Source: Streptomyces sp. V1I1
GTDB taxonomy: Bacteria; Actinomycetota; Actinomycetes; Streptomycetales; Streptomycetaceae
DNA: 64,000 bases
Reading direction: 5' to 3'
NCBI RefSeq assembly: GCF_030817355.1
Contig: NZ_JAUSZH010000001.1
Span: 806,001 to 870,000, forward strand
Of this stretch, positions 36,214 through 46,147 are shown in pieces. Within the stretch, counting starts at the first letter, position 1, and each line of letters opens with the position of its first letter. The notes under the pieces are model-generated. The model saw only the letters and a program-made list of their open reading frames with translations. It was not told where the DNA came from and made no database searches. A program made the position numbers and the translations under genes.

Positions 36214-36397
36214 CCAGGTACCGGGGCCCGGGCGCGGCCGATGGCCCGCACATGCCGGATCCGCCACTGCCGCGATTGCCTCGACTACCTCGATTGCCTT
36301 GATTCCTCCACAATGCTCGATTCCTCCATAAAGAGGGCTCAACCGGCACATCGTCGTAACCTGGTAGTACTCACCCTCCACCAGCCTGGGGGAGATC

Positions 36398-37537
36398 ATG
36401 GAACTTGGTTTTCTCAAGCCGCTCTTCGACCGTCCAGGCCCCTGGGCCTCTGTGTACATCGACACCACGCGTGCGACCGAGGACGCCCAGAGGCTGCAGA
36501 AGCTCCGTGAGCGCTCCGTCGCGTCGCAGCTCATCGACGCGGGCGCAGACGCCTACACCATCAGGGCGCTGATGGACAGGCTCACCCACGAGCCGGTCTC
36601 CGGGGCACCACCCGGCCGGGCCCTGTTCGCAGCGGGCGCCGAGGTAGTGCTCGACATACCGCTCAGCGTGACCCCGACCGGCATCGAGGCGACCTGGTCG
36701 GTCCTGCCGCACGTAGCGCCGCTGGCCGGCCTGCGGGGCGACGAGCCGTCGTGCCTGGTGGCGTACATCGACCGCACCGGAGCAGATCTGGAGCTGCGCG
36801 ACGCGCACGGCCGCGAGACCGTGGGGCAGGCGAACGGCAAGGAGCGGGGCCGAGGACAGCGCAGCGTCCCCACGGGCGAGTGGCACTTCCGGAACAAGGT
36901 CGAGAACAACTGGAACGAGACCGCCGACACCATCGCGGGCGAGCTCGCCAGGCAGTGGCCCGGCAGCGGCGCACAGTTGCTGGTCCTGACCGGCGACTCC
37001 CGCGAGCGCAGGGCGGTGTACAACCGGCTGCCCGAGCGCATCCGGGCCGTTACCGTCGAGGCCGAGAACGGCAGCAGGTCCCCGGGTGCCTCGAAGAGCG
37101 TGCTCGACCGGCAGATCGCCCAGGCCTGCGAGGAGTACACGCGCGACCGGCTCCAGAGCGCCCTCGAGCGATTCCGCATCGGACGCGGCAGGCCGGGCGA
37201 GCACCGCGCGGCCTCTGTCGACACCGGTCGCGGAGAAGCCGCTGAAGGGGTACCCGCCGTCGTGGACGCTGCCCGGAGCCACCAGGTGGCCACGCTGCTG
37301 CTCGGGCAGGACGCGTCCGACGCGGGCCGCGATGTGTGGATCGGGCCCGGCGTCGACGAGGTCGCCGTGCAGCGCGGCCAGGCACAGGCGATGGGCGTCG
37401 CCAAGCCCGTACAGGCACGCGCGGACGACGCCCTGCTGCGCTCCGCCGCGGCCTCCGACGCCGAGGTGCTGCTGGTTCCCGAGGGCATGCAGGGCCCGGC
37501 GGGCGGGCTGGGGGCGGTGCTGCGCTGGAGCCTCTGA
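36398..37537 (+). CDS. baeRF-family (Rv2629/Vms1-like) protein
   Basis: A 379-residue protein resembling the actinobacterial Rv2629-type branch of the bacterial/archaeal eRF1-like group: GPWASVYIDTTR near the start, a central domain (CLVAYIDRTGADLELRD, GEWHFRNKVENNWNETADTI) and an eL30-like C-terminal domain (HQVATLLLGQDASDA, RSAAASDAEVLLVPEG). Relatives are linked to peptidyl-tRNA release during ribosome rescue or to stress; enzymatic function is not shown here. GGGGGAG lies before the ATG. Confidence 0.8.
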   Translation: MELGFLKPLFDRPGPWASVYIDTTRATEDAQRLQKLRERSVASQLIDAGADAYTIRALMDRLTHEPVSGAPPGRALFAAGAEVVLDIPLSVTPTGIEATWSVLPHVAPLAGLRGDEPSCLVAYIDRTGADLELRDAHGRETVGQANGKERGRGQRSVPTGEWHFRNKVENNWNETADTIAGELARQWPGSGAQLLVLTGDSRERRAVYNRLPERIRAVTVEAENGSRSPGASKSVLDRQIAQACEEYTRDRLQSALERFRIGRGRPGEHRAASVDTGRGEAAEGVPAVVDAARSHQVATLLLGQDASDAGRDVWIGPGVDEVAVQRGQAQAMGVAKPVQARADDALLRSAAASDAEVLLVPEGMQGPAGGLGAVLRWSL

Positions 37538-37656
37538 GGTGACCGGCCGCACGGGGTCCCGTAGCGAGGGTCTGCGCCACACGCTCGGCGGGCGGGTTGG
37601 CCGTCAGCTGGCTAGCGTGGCAAAAGGGGACCACGCACCGAGCGGGAGGCAGAGCC

Positions 37657-38457
37657 ATGGCCGTACATCCTGAGGGCACGCCGTGCTGGGCTGATGCGAT
37701 GTTCACCGACGTGGAGGGCGCGAAGAGCTTCTACGGTGACGTGCTGGGCTGGACCTTCGGCGAGGCTTCGTCGGAGTACGGCAATTACACACAGGCGTAC
37801 GCGAACGGCAAGGCGGTCGCCGCAGTTGTGCCCCCGATGCCGGGCCAGGAAGGCCAGTCGGCGTGGTGTCTGTATCTGGCCTCGCCGGACGTCGCCGCCA
37901 CCGCCGCGAAGATCCGTGACAACGGCGGCGAGCTGCTGATGGAGCCGATGCAGGTCGGCGATTTCGGGTCGATGCTGCTCGCCCGCGATCCGAGCGGTGT
38001 CGTTTTCGGGGCGTGGCAGGCGGGTACGCACGAGGGCTTCGAGGCGAAGGCCGTGCCGGGCGCGTACGTCTGGGGTGAGGTGTTCACCCGGGAGCCCGAG
38101 AAGTCGGACGCCTTCTTCCCCGCCGTCTTCCCGTACAGCGTGCAGCGGGTGGAGGACGACGCGATCGACTTCAAGCTCTACAACCTCGGCGACTCCGCGG
38201 TCCTCGGGCGCATGAAGATGGACGACGCCGACTTCCCGCCCCAGGTGCCGCCATACCTCAACGTGTACTTCACCGTGGTGAACTGCGACGCGGCGGTGGC
38301 GACGGCGACCGAGCGGGGCGGGGTGCTGCGGTTCGGGCCGATGGACAGCCCGTTCGGCCGGTTCGCGGCGCTGAGCGATCCGCAGGGTGCGGCGTTCTCC
38401 GTGATCGACATCAACACGACCAAGGGCGACATGCCCAAGACGTCCAACGAGTCCTGA
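37657..38457 (+). CDS. VOC (glyoxalase/bleomycin-resistance) superfamily protein, two modules
   Basis: A 266-residue protein built from two vicinal-oxygen-chelate modules, residues about 1-125 (TPCWADAMFTDVEGAKSFYG, LGWTF) and 130-260 (GAYVWGEVFTREPEKSDAFF, DPQGAAFSVIDI). This two-module form is widespread in Streptomyces; some relatives are called hydroxylases, but no substrate can be assigned. GGGAGGC precedes the ATG. A hairpin terminator follows at 38477. Confidence 0.88.
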   Translation: MAVHPEGTPCWADAMFTDVEGAKSFYGDVLGWTFGEASSEYGNYTQAYANGKAVAAVVPPMPGQEGQSAWCLYLASPDVAATAAKIRDNGGELLMEPMQVGDFGSMLLARDPSGVVFGAWQAGTHEGFEAKAVPGAYVWGEVFTREPEKSDAFFPAVFPYSVQRVEDDAIDFKLYNLGDSAVLGRMKMDDADFPPQVPPYLNVYFTVVNCDAAVATATERGGVLRFGPMDSPFGRFAALSDPQGAAFSVIDINTTKGDMPKTSNES

Positions 38458-38476
38458 GCCGCCCGGAAGCGAAGCC

Positions 38477-38503
38477 GGTCTGCACGTCATGCACGTGCAG
38501 ACC
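38477..38503. terminator. hairpin between convergent VOC and flavoprotein genes
   Basis: GGTCTGCACGT pairs perfectly with ACGTGCAGACC around CATGC; it could end transcription from both sides. Confidence 0.65.
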
Positions 38504-38514
38504 GCGGTCGCCAC

Positions 38515-38551
38515 CTCAGCCTCGATACGACTGCTCAGCCTCGATACGACT
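38515..38551. repeat. 19-bp tandem duplication over the flavoprotein stop codon
   Basis: CTCAGCCTCGATACGACT occurs at 38515 and again at 38534. The second copy contains the stop codon and last residues of the flavoprotein gene; the first is a duplicate just beyond it. Confidence 0.8.
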
Positions 38552-39965
38552 CCAACAGGCGCAACCACACCTCGCTGATGGTGGGATACGCGGGCACCGC
38601 ATGCCACAGCCTGTCGACCGGCACCTCACCCGCCACCGCCACCGTGGCCGAGTGCAGCAGTTCGCCGACGCCCGGGCCCACGAAGGTGACGCCCAGCAGG
38701 ATTTCGCGGTCGAGGTCGACGACCATCCGCGCGCGGCCTCGGTAACCGTCGCCGTACAGGCTCGCTCCCGCGACCGAGGACAGGTCCTGGTCGACGGCGC
38801 GGACGCGGTGGCCCGCCGCCTCGGCCTCCGCGAGGGAGAGGCCCACGGCCGCCGCCTCGGGGTCGGTGAAGACGACCTGTGGGACGGCCGAACGGTCGGC
38901 GGTCGCCGCGTGGGCGCCCCAGCGGTCGGTCTCCAGCAGCGGGACGCGCTGCGCCCTCGCCGCGATGGCGGCTCCGGCAATACGGGCCTGGTACTTGCCC
39001 TGGTGCGTGAGCAGCGCGCGGTGGTTCACGTCGCCGACCGCGTAGAGCCAGTCGCTGCCCTCGACGCGGCAGCTGTCGTCGACGGGCAGCCAGGCGCCCG
39101 GTTCCAGCCCCACCGTCTCCAGACCGATGTCGTCGGTCCGGGGGGCGCGGCCGGTGGCGAAGAGGACCTCGTCGGCCTCGACACGCTCGCCGTCTTCCAG
39201 TACGAGAGTGACGGGGCCGGCACCCTCGGAGCGCTCGACGGACTTCACGGAGGTGTTCGTACGGATCTGTGCCCCGCCCTCGGTCAGGGCCTCGGCGACG
39301 TGCTCGCCGACGAAGGATTCCATCCGGGGCAGCAGTCCCCCGCCGCGGACCAGCAGGGTGACCTGCGAGCCTAGGGCCTGCCAGGCGGTCGCCATCTCCA
39401 CGCCGACCACACCGCCGCCGACGACCGCGAGCCGCCCTGGCACGCGAGAGGAGCTGGTGGCCTCGCGGCTGGTCCAGGCCTTCGCGCCGGCGAGGCCCGG
39501 GATGTCGGGCAGGACGGCGCGGCTGCCGGTGCACACGACCACGGCGTGCCGGGCGGTCAGGACGTGGTGCTCCCCCTCGGGGCCGTCGACGACGACCTTC
39601 TTCGGGCCGTGCAGCCTGCCCTGTCCGCGGTAGAGGCGGGCGCCGATCGAGTCCAGCCAGGCGACTTGGCCGTCGTCCTTCCAATGGGAGGCGTATTCGT
39701 CTCGATGGGCAAGGACGGCATCAGCGTCGAGCGGCCCTTGTACCAACTGGCTCAGGCCCGGCGTGCGGCGGGCGTCGGCACGGGCGATCGCCGGGCGCAG
39801 CAGGGCCTTGCTGGGCATGCACGCCCAGTACGAACACTCGCCCCCGACCAGTTCACTCTCCACGACCGCGGTGCTCAGACACGCCGCCCTCGCACGGTCC
39901 GCCACGTTCTCGCCGACAGGGCCCGCGCCCACCACCACGACGTCGTACTCCACAGGTTCTGTCAT
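38535..39965 (-). CDS. class I pyridine nucleotide-disulfide oxidoreductase-like flavoprotein
   Basis: A 476-residue flavoprotein of the lipoamide dehydrogenase/mercuric reductase superfamily. FAD-binding VVVGAGPVGENVADRA; redox disulfide GGECSYWACMPSKALL (two Cys four residues apart); NAD(P) site GRLAVVGGGVVGVEMATAW; second FAD motif LYAVGDVNHRALLTHQG. The usual catalytic HPTxxE is YPTISE, with Tyr in place of His (a His lies a few residues before, in WHAVPAYP), so chemistry may differ from true dihydrolipoamide dehydrogenase. It is divergent from trxA, with a promoter region between. Confidence 0.88.
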   Translation of the reverse strand: MTEPVEYDVVVVGAGPVGENVADRARAACLSTAVVESELVGGECSYWACMPSKALLRPAIARADARRTPGLSQLVQGPLDADAVLAHRDEYASHWKDDGQVAWLDSIGARLYRGQGRLHGPKKVVVDGPEGEHHVLTARHAVVVCTGSRAVLPDIPGLAGAKAWTSREATSSSRVPGRLAVVGGGVVGVEMATAWQALGSQVTLLVRGGGLLPRMESFVGEHVAEALTEGGAQIRTNTSVKSVERSEGAGPVTLVLEDGERVEADEVLFATGRAPRTDDIGLETVGLEPGAWLPVDDSCRVEGSDWLYAVGDVNHRALLTHQGKYQARIAGAAIAARAQRVPLLETDRWGAHAATADRSAVPQVVFTDPEAAAVGLSLAEAEAAGHRVRAVDQDLSSVAGASLYGDGYRGRARMVVDLDREILLGVTFVGPGVGELLHSATVAVAGEVPVDRLWHAVPAYPTISEVWLRLLESYRG

Positions 39966-40083
39966 AGAGCCAGTCTGGTCCCGGGTGTGCGTCCTGGCCA
40001 CATGGGCAGGGGCAGGAATAGCACGGCCCCAGGCACCGTTGTCGGGGGCGAGTCCGCCGGACATCAGGAAGAGGTAGCACGTC

Positions 40084-40476
40084 ATGAGCACTGTTGAGCT
40101 CACCAAGGAAAACTTCGATCAGGTTGTCACCGACAACGACTTCATCCTGATCGACTTCTGGGCTTCCTGGTGCGGTCCGTGCCGGCAGTTCGCCCCGGTC
40201 TACGAGGGTGCCGCGGAGCGCCACCCCGACCTGGTCTTCGCGAAGGTCGACACGGAAGCTCAGCAGGAACTCGCTGCCGCGTTCGAGATCCGCTCCATCC
40301 CCACGCTGATGATCGTCCGTGACAATGTCGCGGTCTTCGCCCAGCCCGGCGCGCTGCCCGAGGCCGCCCTGGAGGACGTGATCGGTCAGGCGCGCGCGCT
40401 GGACATGGACGAGGTCCGCAAGTCGATCGAGGACGCGCAGGGCGCGGCCCAGGCGGAGGCGGCGGCGGAGGCCTGA
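40084..40476 (+). CDS. trxA: thioredoxin
   Basis: A 130-residue thioredoxin with the WCGPC active site (FWASWCGPCRQFAP), the cis-proline segment SIPTLMIV and normal fold order. The acidic, Ala-rich C-terminal tail of about 20 residues is longer than in classical thioredoxins. It reduces protein disulfides in the cytoplasm. It starts 118 nt from the divergent flavoprotein gene. The gene end is the first unit of a 20-bp tandem repeat. Confidence 0.95.
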   Translation: MSTVELTKENFDQVVTDNDFILIDFWASWCGPCRQFAPVYEGAAERHPDLVFAKVDTEAQQELAAAFEIRSIPTLMIVRDNVAVFAQPGALPEAALEDVIGQARALDMDEVRKSIEDAQGAAQAEAAAEA

Positions 40477-40570
40477 CGCGCACGGCCAAGGCGTGACACG
40501 GACGACCAAGGCCTGACGCGGGCAACCGAGGCCTGACGCGGGCGACCGAGGCCTGACGCAGGCTCGAAGG
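40471..40570. repeat. five tandem 20-bp units starting at the trxA stop codon
   Basis: Consensus GCCTGACGCGGGCGACCGAG. Units start at 40471, 40491, 40511, 40531 and 40551; the first contains the trxA TGA, and each later unit repeats it except that the second has GCG in place of GCC. The array fills the gap to the thiolase gene. Confidence 0.85.
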
Positions 40571-40579
40571 CTGTCCGGC

Positions 40580-41764
<1,185 letters not shown>

Positions 41765-41807
41765 CAAAACTCTCCCAGGCTTGGCCGTGCGCACAGCGTT
41801 GTTCTCT

Positions 41808-41827
41808 TGGTGAACCAACGTTCACCA
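41808..41827. promoter_or_regulatory. operator-like palindrome upstream of the thiolase gene
   Basis: TGGTGAACCAACGTTCACCA is an inverted repeat (8-bp arms, 4-nt spacer) about 45 nt upstream of the thiolase start. It is typical of TetR-family sites controlling fatty-acid degradation genes; the cognate regulator is not in this window. Confidence 0.7.
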
Positions 41828-41917
41828 TTGGCCCAGCCCGAGTCTCTGCCGGGCGTCGTCCCATGTCAACGGCCACTGTCGACGGCCCGGAGAGGCGCCC
41901 ATGTGGAGAAGTCGCCG

Positions 41918-42187
41918 TCAGCGGTCTGCCACGTCGACGACCCGCACGGAGAGTCCGTAGTCCAGCTCCGACCCGTCGACGAGCAGCGCCTCGACCGTGC
42001 GCGTCGCAGGGTCGATGTCAGCCACCACACCCTCACCCTCATAGCGCGGATAGCCGGAGGAGCCGTGCCGACCCGTGGCCTCCACGACGGCGGAGCGGAT
42101 GGCGCTCTTGGCCAGGGAAGCGGCATCGCGGCCCTCGACATGCTCGGGCACCACCAGGATCTCGAAGCGCTGCGGGTCAGTACTCAT
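41918..42187 (-). CDS. hypothetical protein (89 aa)
   Basis: A small soluble protein (MSTDPQRFEILVVPEHVEG, then ADIDPATRTVEALLVDGSEL). No family recognised. The ATG start at 42187 is the only good one before a clean coding run; longer in-frame starts lack support. It lies between the thiolase and LacI genes in the same direction, with gaps on both sides. Confidence 0.6.
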   Translation of the reverse strand: MSTDPQRFEILVVPEHVEGRDAASLAKSAIRSAVVEATGRHGSSGYPRYEGEGVVADIDPATRTVEALLVDGSELDYGLSVRVVDVADR

Positions 42188-42308
42188 GCAAGTGACGCTA
42201 GACACGCACCGCCCGGCGCGCATGTCGTCACTGCGGCGACCTGGGGCCGCATGCCGACTTCACGCCACTTCACGCCAGACCGGGGCCGCCGGGCTGAGGC
42301 GCCCCGGG

Positions 42309-43331
42309 TCAGCTGGACTCGCGGTGGAGAGCCCGCGCCCCCATCAGGCCGTGCCGCTCCGGCTCGGCACCCGGGTCGCGTACGACGCGGTCGACGAGTT
42401 CGGCCAGCCGCTGACCGGTCGCCATGTCGATCCGCACGGTGCTGAGCCGGGGCCGCAGCAGTCTGCCGAGCAGCAGATTGTCGGCGCCCACCACGGCGGT
42501 CTCGCCCGGGACTTGGATGCCCGCGTCCTGGAGAGCGCGCATGAGCAACATGGCGTACTCGTCGTTGTACGCGTAGACCGCGTCGAGGCCGAACTTGCGC
42601 CAGCGGGCGGCGAGCTGGGCCGCCGACTCCTCGTCGTACGACAGGGGAAGCGGCTCGATCCGGGCGCCGGTGCCCGCCGCGGCCCGCCGGGCGCCCTCCA
42701 GGCGGGGGTCGGAGAAGAGCTCCAGGCCCGGCTCCTGCGGCATGACCACGCCGATGGCGCGCCGGCCGCGCCCGAGCAGGTGGGTCACCGCGCAGCTGCC
42801 GATCTCGCTCTGGTCCATGACGAGGGAGTGCGCGCCCTGGACGCGGTGCGGGCCGAGGGTTATGACGGCTTTCGCGCCGGAGCGCTTGAGGACGTCGACG
42901 CCGTGCGGGGTGAGCGCGACCTCGCCGAGCGAGACGACCGCGACGGGACGCAGCTCCGCCCAGGCGCGGGCGGCCTCGTCGCCGTCGAGACCGAGGCTGC
43001 CGTACTGCACGACGGTGTAGTCGAGCCGGCGCAGCGCCCACTGGAGCTCGTTGAAGAAGCGGCTGTAGAGCGGGCCGACCGGGACGTGGGCGGTGGGCAG
43101 CAGCACCATCCGGGTGTGCCCGGCGCGCAGACTGCGGGCCGCGGCGTGGGGCACATAGCCGAGTTCCTCGGCGGCCTCGCGGACGCGCCTGCGGGTGGGC
43201 TCGCTGATCCGTACGGCCGAGGTGTTGTTGAGCACGTACGAGACGGTGGCTCGGGAGACTCCGGCCAGCCGGGCGACGTCGGCGCTGGTCGGAACGGGGC
43301 GTTCTGCGGATTGCTTGGGTGTCTGACTCAT
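42309..43331 (-). CDS. LacI/GalR-family transcriptional regulator
   Basis: A 340-residue regulator: helix-turn-helix plus hinge (TSADVARLAGVSRATVSYVL, residues about 13-70, with AARSLRAGHT) and a periplasmic-binding-protein-like effector domain (VVMDQSEIGSCAVTHLLGRG-type half-site, AVYAYNDEYAMLLMRALQDA, VVGADNLLLG). No sugar transporter gene is adjacent, so its target is unknown. The ATG at 43331 has AGGG just upstream; a second ATG at 43343 is possible. It is divergent from the PemK-type gene. Confidence 0.88.
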   Translation of the reverse strand: MSQTPKQSAERPVPTSADVARLAGVSRATVSYVLNNTSAVRISEPTRRRVREAAEELGYVPHAAARSLRAGHTRMVLLPTAHVPVGPLYSRFFNELQWALRRLDYTVVQYGSLGLDGDEAARAWAELRPVAVVSLGEVALTPHGVDVLKRSGAKAVITLGPHRVQGAHSLVMDQSEIGSCAVTHLLGRGRRAIGVVMPQEPGLELFSDPRLEGARRAAAGTGARIEPLPLSYDEESAAQLAARWRKFGLDAVYAYNDEYAMLLMRALQDAGIQVPGETAVVGADNLLLGRLLRPRLSTVRIDMATGQRLAELVDRVVRDPGAEPERHGLMGARALHRESS

Positions 43332-43401
43332 CGCCCTGGGCATCTTTCCAGACCAGTTCCGCACGGGGTTCTGGAGGATGGCCTGAAACGAGTGCTGGAC
43401 A

Positions 43402-43899
43402 GTGTCCTACCGTGAGGCGGTGACAGTCTTCCCCCGTGCATCCGGTGCACCAGACGCCTACGACGGCCCCTCCGACCTGCCCGGCAGTAGCGGCCCCGCG
43501 GCCACTACCGAGGCCGATCCTGTCGAGGTGGGCCCGGTCCGCACCTCGTACGCCCCGGACAGCGACGGCGATCCCGATCCCGGCGAGATCGTCTGGACGT
43601 GGGTGCCGTTCGAGGAGAACGACGGGCGGGGCAAGGACCGTCCGGTCCTGGTGGTGGCCCGCGAGGAGGCCGGCACGCTGCTCGCCGTGCAGCTCTCCAG
43701 CAAGCGCCACGACCGGGACCGCGAGTGGGTGCCGATCGGCGTCGGGCCGTGGGACCGGGCCGGACGCGAATCTTGGGTCGACCTCGACCGGGTGCTGCGG
43801 GTGCACGAGGACGGCATGCGCCGCGAGGCCTGCGCGCTCGACCGGCCCCGCTTCGACGTGGTCGTGCGGCGGCTTCAGGAACGCTACGGCTGGAGCTGA
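43402..43899 (+). CDS. PemK/MazF-family toxin-like protein
   Basis: A 165-residue protein; the last 110 residues follow the PemK/MazF fold (PDPGEIVWTWVPFEENDGRG, KDRPVLVVAREEAGTLLAVQ, SSKRHDRDREWVPIG). The first 55 residues are a low-complexity, acidic extension. No antitoxin gene is adjacent, so it is either an orphan or tamed. The GTG start is tentative because the ribosome binding site is weak. Its 3' end overlaps the convergent PARG gene by 16 nt. Confidence 0.75.
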   Translation: MSYREAVTVFPRASGAPDAYDGPSDLPGSSGPAATTEADPVEVGPVRTSYAPDSDGDPDPGEIVWTWVPFEENDGRGKDRPVLVVAREEAGTLLAVQLSSKRHDRDREWVPIGVGPWDRAGRESWVDLDRVLRVHEDGMRREACALDRPRFDVVVRRLQERYGWS

Positions 43900-44735
43900 C
43901 CGAACGGCTTGAGCCGGCCCGCGAAGGTCCGCCGGAAGGCCCCCAGCGTGGCCGCCCCGGCCGTGCGGTCGAGGACCGCGAAGACGACCTGCTCGAAGTG
44001 GCCCACGAACCGGCCACCGTCGGTGAGCAGTGCGTGGAAGGCGCCCGCGACCGCCGCGGGGTCGTTGCGGAAGACCCCGCAGCCCCAGGCCCCCAGCACG
44101 AGGCGCCGGTAGCCGCGCTCGGCCGCCGTCTCCAGGACCCGCTCGGCGCGGACGGCGATGGCGGCCGGGATGCGGTGCGCCTCGTCGGGGGTGCGGCTGG
44201 TGATCACCCCGGCGTTCGGCGCGGGCGAGGTCAGGAATCCCACGGTGTACGGAGCGTCCAGGAGCCGTCCGCGGTCGTCGCGGAAGACCGGGACGCCGGG
44301 CGAGTGGATCACCCGATCGGTGTAGAACGGACTGCGGTCTGCGCGGTGGTGGTCGTAGAACTCGGGGGCGCGCAGCAGCGTGGCGTACAGCGCCGAGGCC
44401 CGGCAGAGCGCCTCTTCCTGGGCCTGTGCGCCGTTCAGATAGCCGCCGCCGGGGTTGCGTGCCGATGCGAAATTCAGGACGGCGACCGGTGCCGCGTCCG
44501 CGGAGGTGAGCCGGCGGGCGGCTTCCGTGCTGCTCTCGCCCGTGACCTCGAAGGACGTCGTACGGTCCGTGTCCGCGGTGACCTCCACCGCCTCGGGTCC
44601 GTACATCCTCGTGCCCACCAGCGCGGCGGCCAGCTCCCGCCCGATCTCCACCTTCCGACCGTCGAATGCCAGGTAATGGCCCGTTTCGACGATGTCTTCG
44701 GTCTGCTTCGCGATCCCCCGCAGTCGTGCACTCAT
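43884..44735 (-). CDS. bacterial poly(ADP-ribose) glycohydrolase-like protein (TIGR02452)
   Basis: A 283-residue macro-domain protein with the bacterial PARG signature: VLNFASARNPGGGYLNGAQA immediately followed by QEEALCRASALY, the second Glu of QEE being the catalytic acid. PARG removes ADP-ribose polymers from proteins. Other supports: YTVGFLTSPAPNAG, LVLGAWGCGVFRNDP and FEQVVFAVLD. The start at 44735 is chosen by similarity; ATG 44744 is possible. It is convergent with a toxin-like gene, which may be coincidence. Confidence 0.88.
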   Translation of the reverse strand: MSARLRGIAKQTEDIVETGHYLAFDGRKVEIGRELAAALVGTRMYGPEAVEVTADTDRTTSFEVTGESSTEAARRLTSADAAPVAVLNFASARNPGGGYLNGAQAQEEALCRASALYATLLRAPEFYDHHRADRSPFYTDRVIHSPGVPVFRDDRGRLLDAPYTVGFLTSPAPNAGVITSRTPDEAHRIPAAIAVRAERVLETAAERGYRRLVLGAWGCGVFRNDPAAVAGAFHALLTDGGRFVGHFEQVVFAVLDRTAGAATLGAFRRTFAGRLKPFGQLQP

Positions 44736-44872
44736 GCCGGACATCGTCCTGATCGGCCGGGGCCACGGCAATCGATTTCCTTACGTCCCGCGGACATCAC
44801 AAGCACTCTTGTGCGAACCAGCGGGCGTGGCTTTAGGTTGGCAGAGTGCCTTCGCGACTGGAGGAGCAGATC

Positions 44873-46147
44873 ATGCACCCACCCGATGCCGACGACTTCG
44901 GCCGGCCGATCGACCTGGATGAAGCGGAGGACCTGCTTCGATGTATTTGCTTCAAGAACGGCCCGCCCCGCACCGTCGGCGTGGAGGTCGAATGGCTCAT
45001 TCATGAGCTGGAGCGGCCCGAGCGCCCCGTCCCCGCCGACCGCATCGCCGCAGCCCACGACCAGGTACGTTCGCTACAACTGAAATCGGCCCTCACTTTC
45101 GAGCCAGGCGGCCAGCTGGAGCTCAGCTCCCTCCCCGCCGCCTCCCTGATGGAGTGCATCGACTCCACCGCCGCCGATCTGGACGCCGTACGATCCGCGC
45201 TCCGCCCGGCAGGCCTCACTCTCACCGGACTCGGCCTCGACCCCTGGCATCCGCCGCGCCGACTGCTCCACGAACCCCGCTACGACGCCATGGAGGCGTA
45301 TCTGGACCGGACGGGTCCGGCCGGCCGCGCCATGATGTGCACCTCAGCCTCCACCCAGGTGTGCCTCGACGCGGGCGAGGAGGAGCCGGGACCCCTCGGG
45401 TACGGCAGACGCTGGCAGCTCGCGCATCTTCTGGGCGCCGTGCTGATGGCGGCGTTCGCCAACTCGCCTGCACAGCAAGGGCGTTACACCGGCTGGCGGT
45501 CGACCCGGCAGGCCGTGTGGGCCGCGCTCGACGACCTACGGCCCGTGGCGCCGCCGCTGGACCAGGAGCCGCGCTCCGCCTGGACCGCCCATGCGCTGGA
45601 CGCCCCGGTGATGTGCGTCCGGACGGCCGAGGGGTCGTGGGAGCTGCCCGACGGCCTCACCTTCCGCCAGTGGCTGCGCTCGGGGAATCTGCGCCGGCCG
45701 ACCCGGGAGGACCTCGACTACCACCTGACCACCCTCTTTCCGCCCGTAAGGCCGCGTGGCCATCTCGAACTGCGCATGATCGACGCCCAGTCCGGCGAGG
45801 ACGGCTGGCTGGTGCCGCTCGCCGTCACCACCGCCCTGTTCGACGACGCCGAGGCGGCGGAGACGGTCTATCGCACCGTCAAACCGCTGGCTGAGTACGC
45901 CGGTTCGCTGCCGGCGCCGCGCAATCCGCTCTGGGTCAACGCCGCCCGGCACGGGCTGGCCGATCCCGAGCTGCACGCGTCGGCCGTGACCTGTTTCGCC
46001 GTCGCCCTGGAAGCACTCCCCCGCATCGGCGCGTCCGACGCCGTGCTGGGGGCCGTCGCCGCATTCAATGAGCGCCATGTCCTGCGGGGCCGATGTCCCG
46101 CCGACGATCTGCGCATCTCCTCCCTCGGGAAGGAACTGAGCACATGA
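44873..46147 (+). CDS. egtA: glutamate-cysteine ligase EgtA
   Basis: A 424-residue ATP-dependent ligase making gamma-glutamyl-cysteine, the sulfur donor for ergothioneine. Family features: VGVEVEWLIHELERP (metal-binding Glu), FEPGGQLELSSLPA and HLELRMIDAQSGEDGW. The ATG start has GGAGGAG 6 nt upstream, giving MHPPDADDFGRPIDLDEAE; a GTG 27 nt earlier is less likely. It is the first gene of the egt operon and its stop overlaps the egtB start as ATGA. Confidence 0.93.
   Translation: MHPPDADDFGRPIDLDEAEDLLRCICFKNGPPRTVGVEVEWLIHELERPERPVPADRIAAAHDQVRSLQLKSALTFEPGGQLELSSLPAASLMECIDSTAADLDAVRSALRPAGLTLTGLGLDPWHPPRRLLHEPRYDAMEAYLDRTGPAGRAMMCTSASTQVCLDAGEEEPGPLGYGRRWQLAHLLGAVLMAAFANSPAQQGRYTGWRSTRQAVWAALDDLRPVAPPLDQEPRSAWTAHALDAPVMCVRTAEGSWELPDGLTFRQWLRSGNLRRPTREDLDYHLTTLFPPVRPRGHLELRMIDAQSGEDGWLVPLAVTTALFDDAEAAETVYRTVKPLAEYAGSLPAPRNPLWVNAARHGLADPELHASAVTCFAVALEALPRIGASDAVLGAVAAFNERHVLRGRCPADDLRISSLGKELST

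Noticed and set aside
40471..40570. CRISPR array
   Set aside because: The 20-bp units are contiguous with no spacers, and no cas genes are present.
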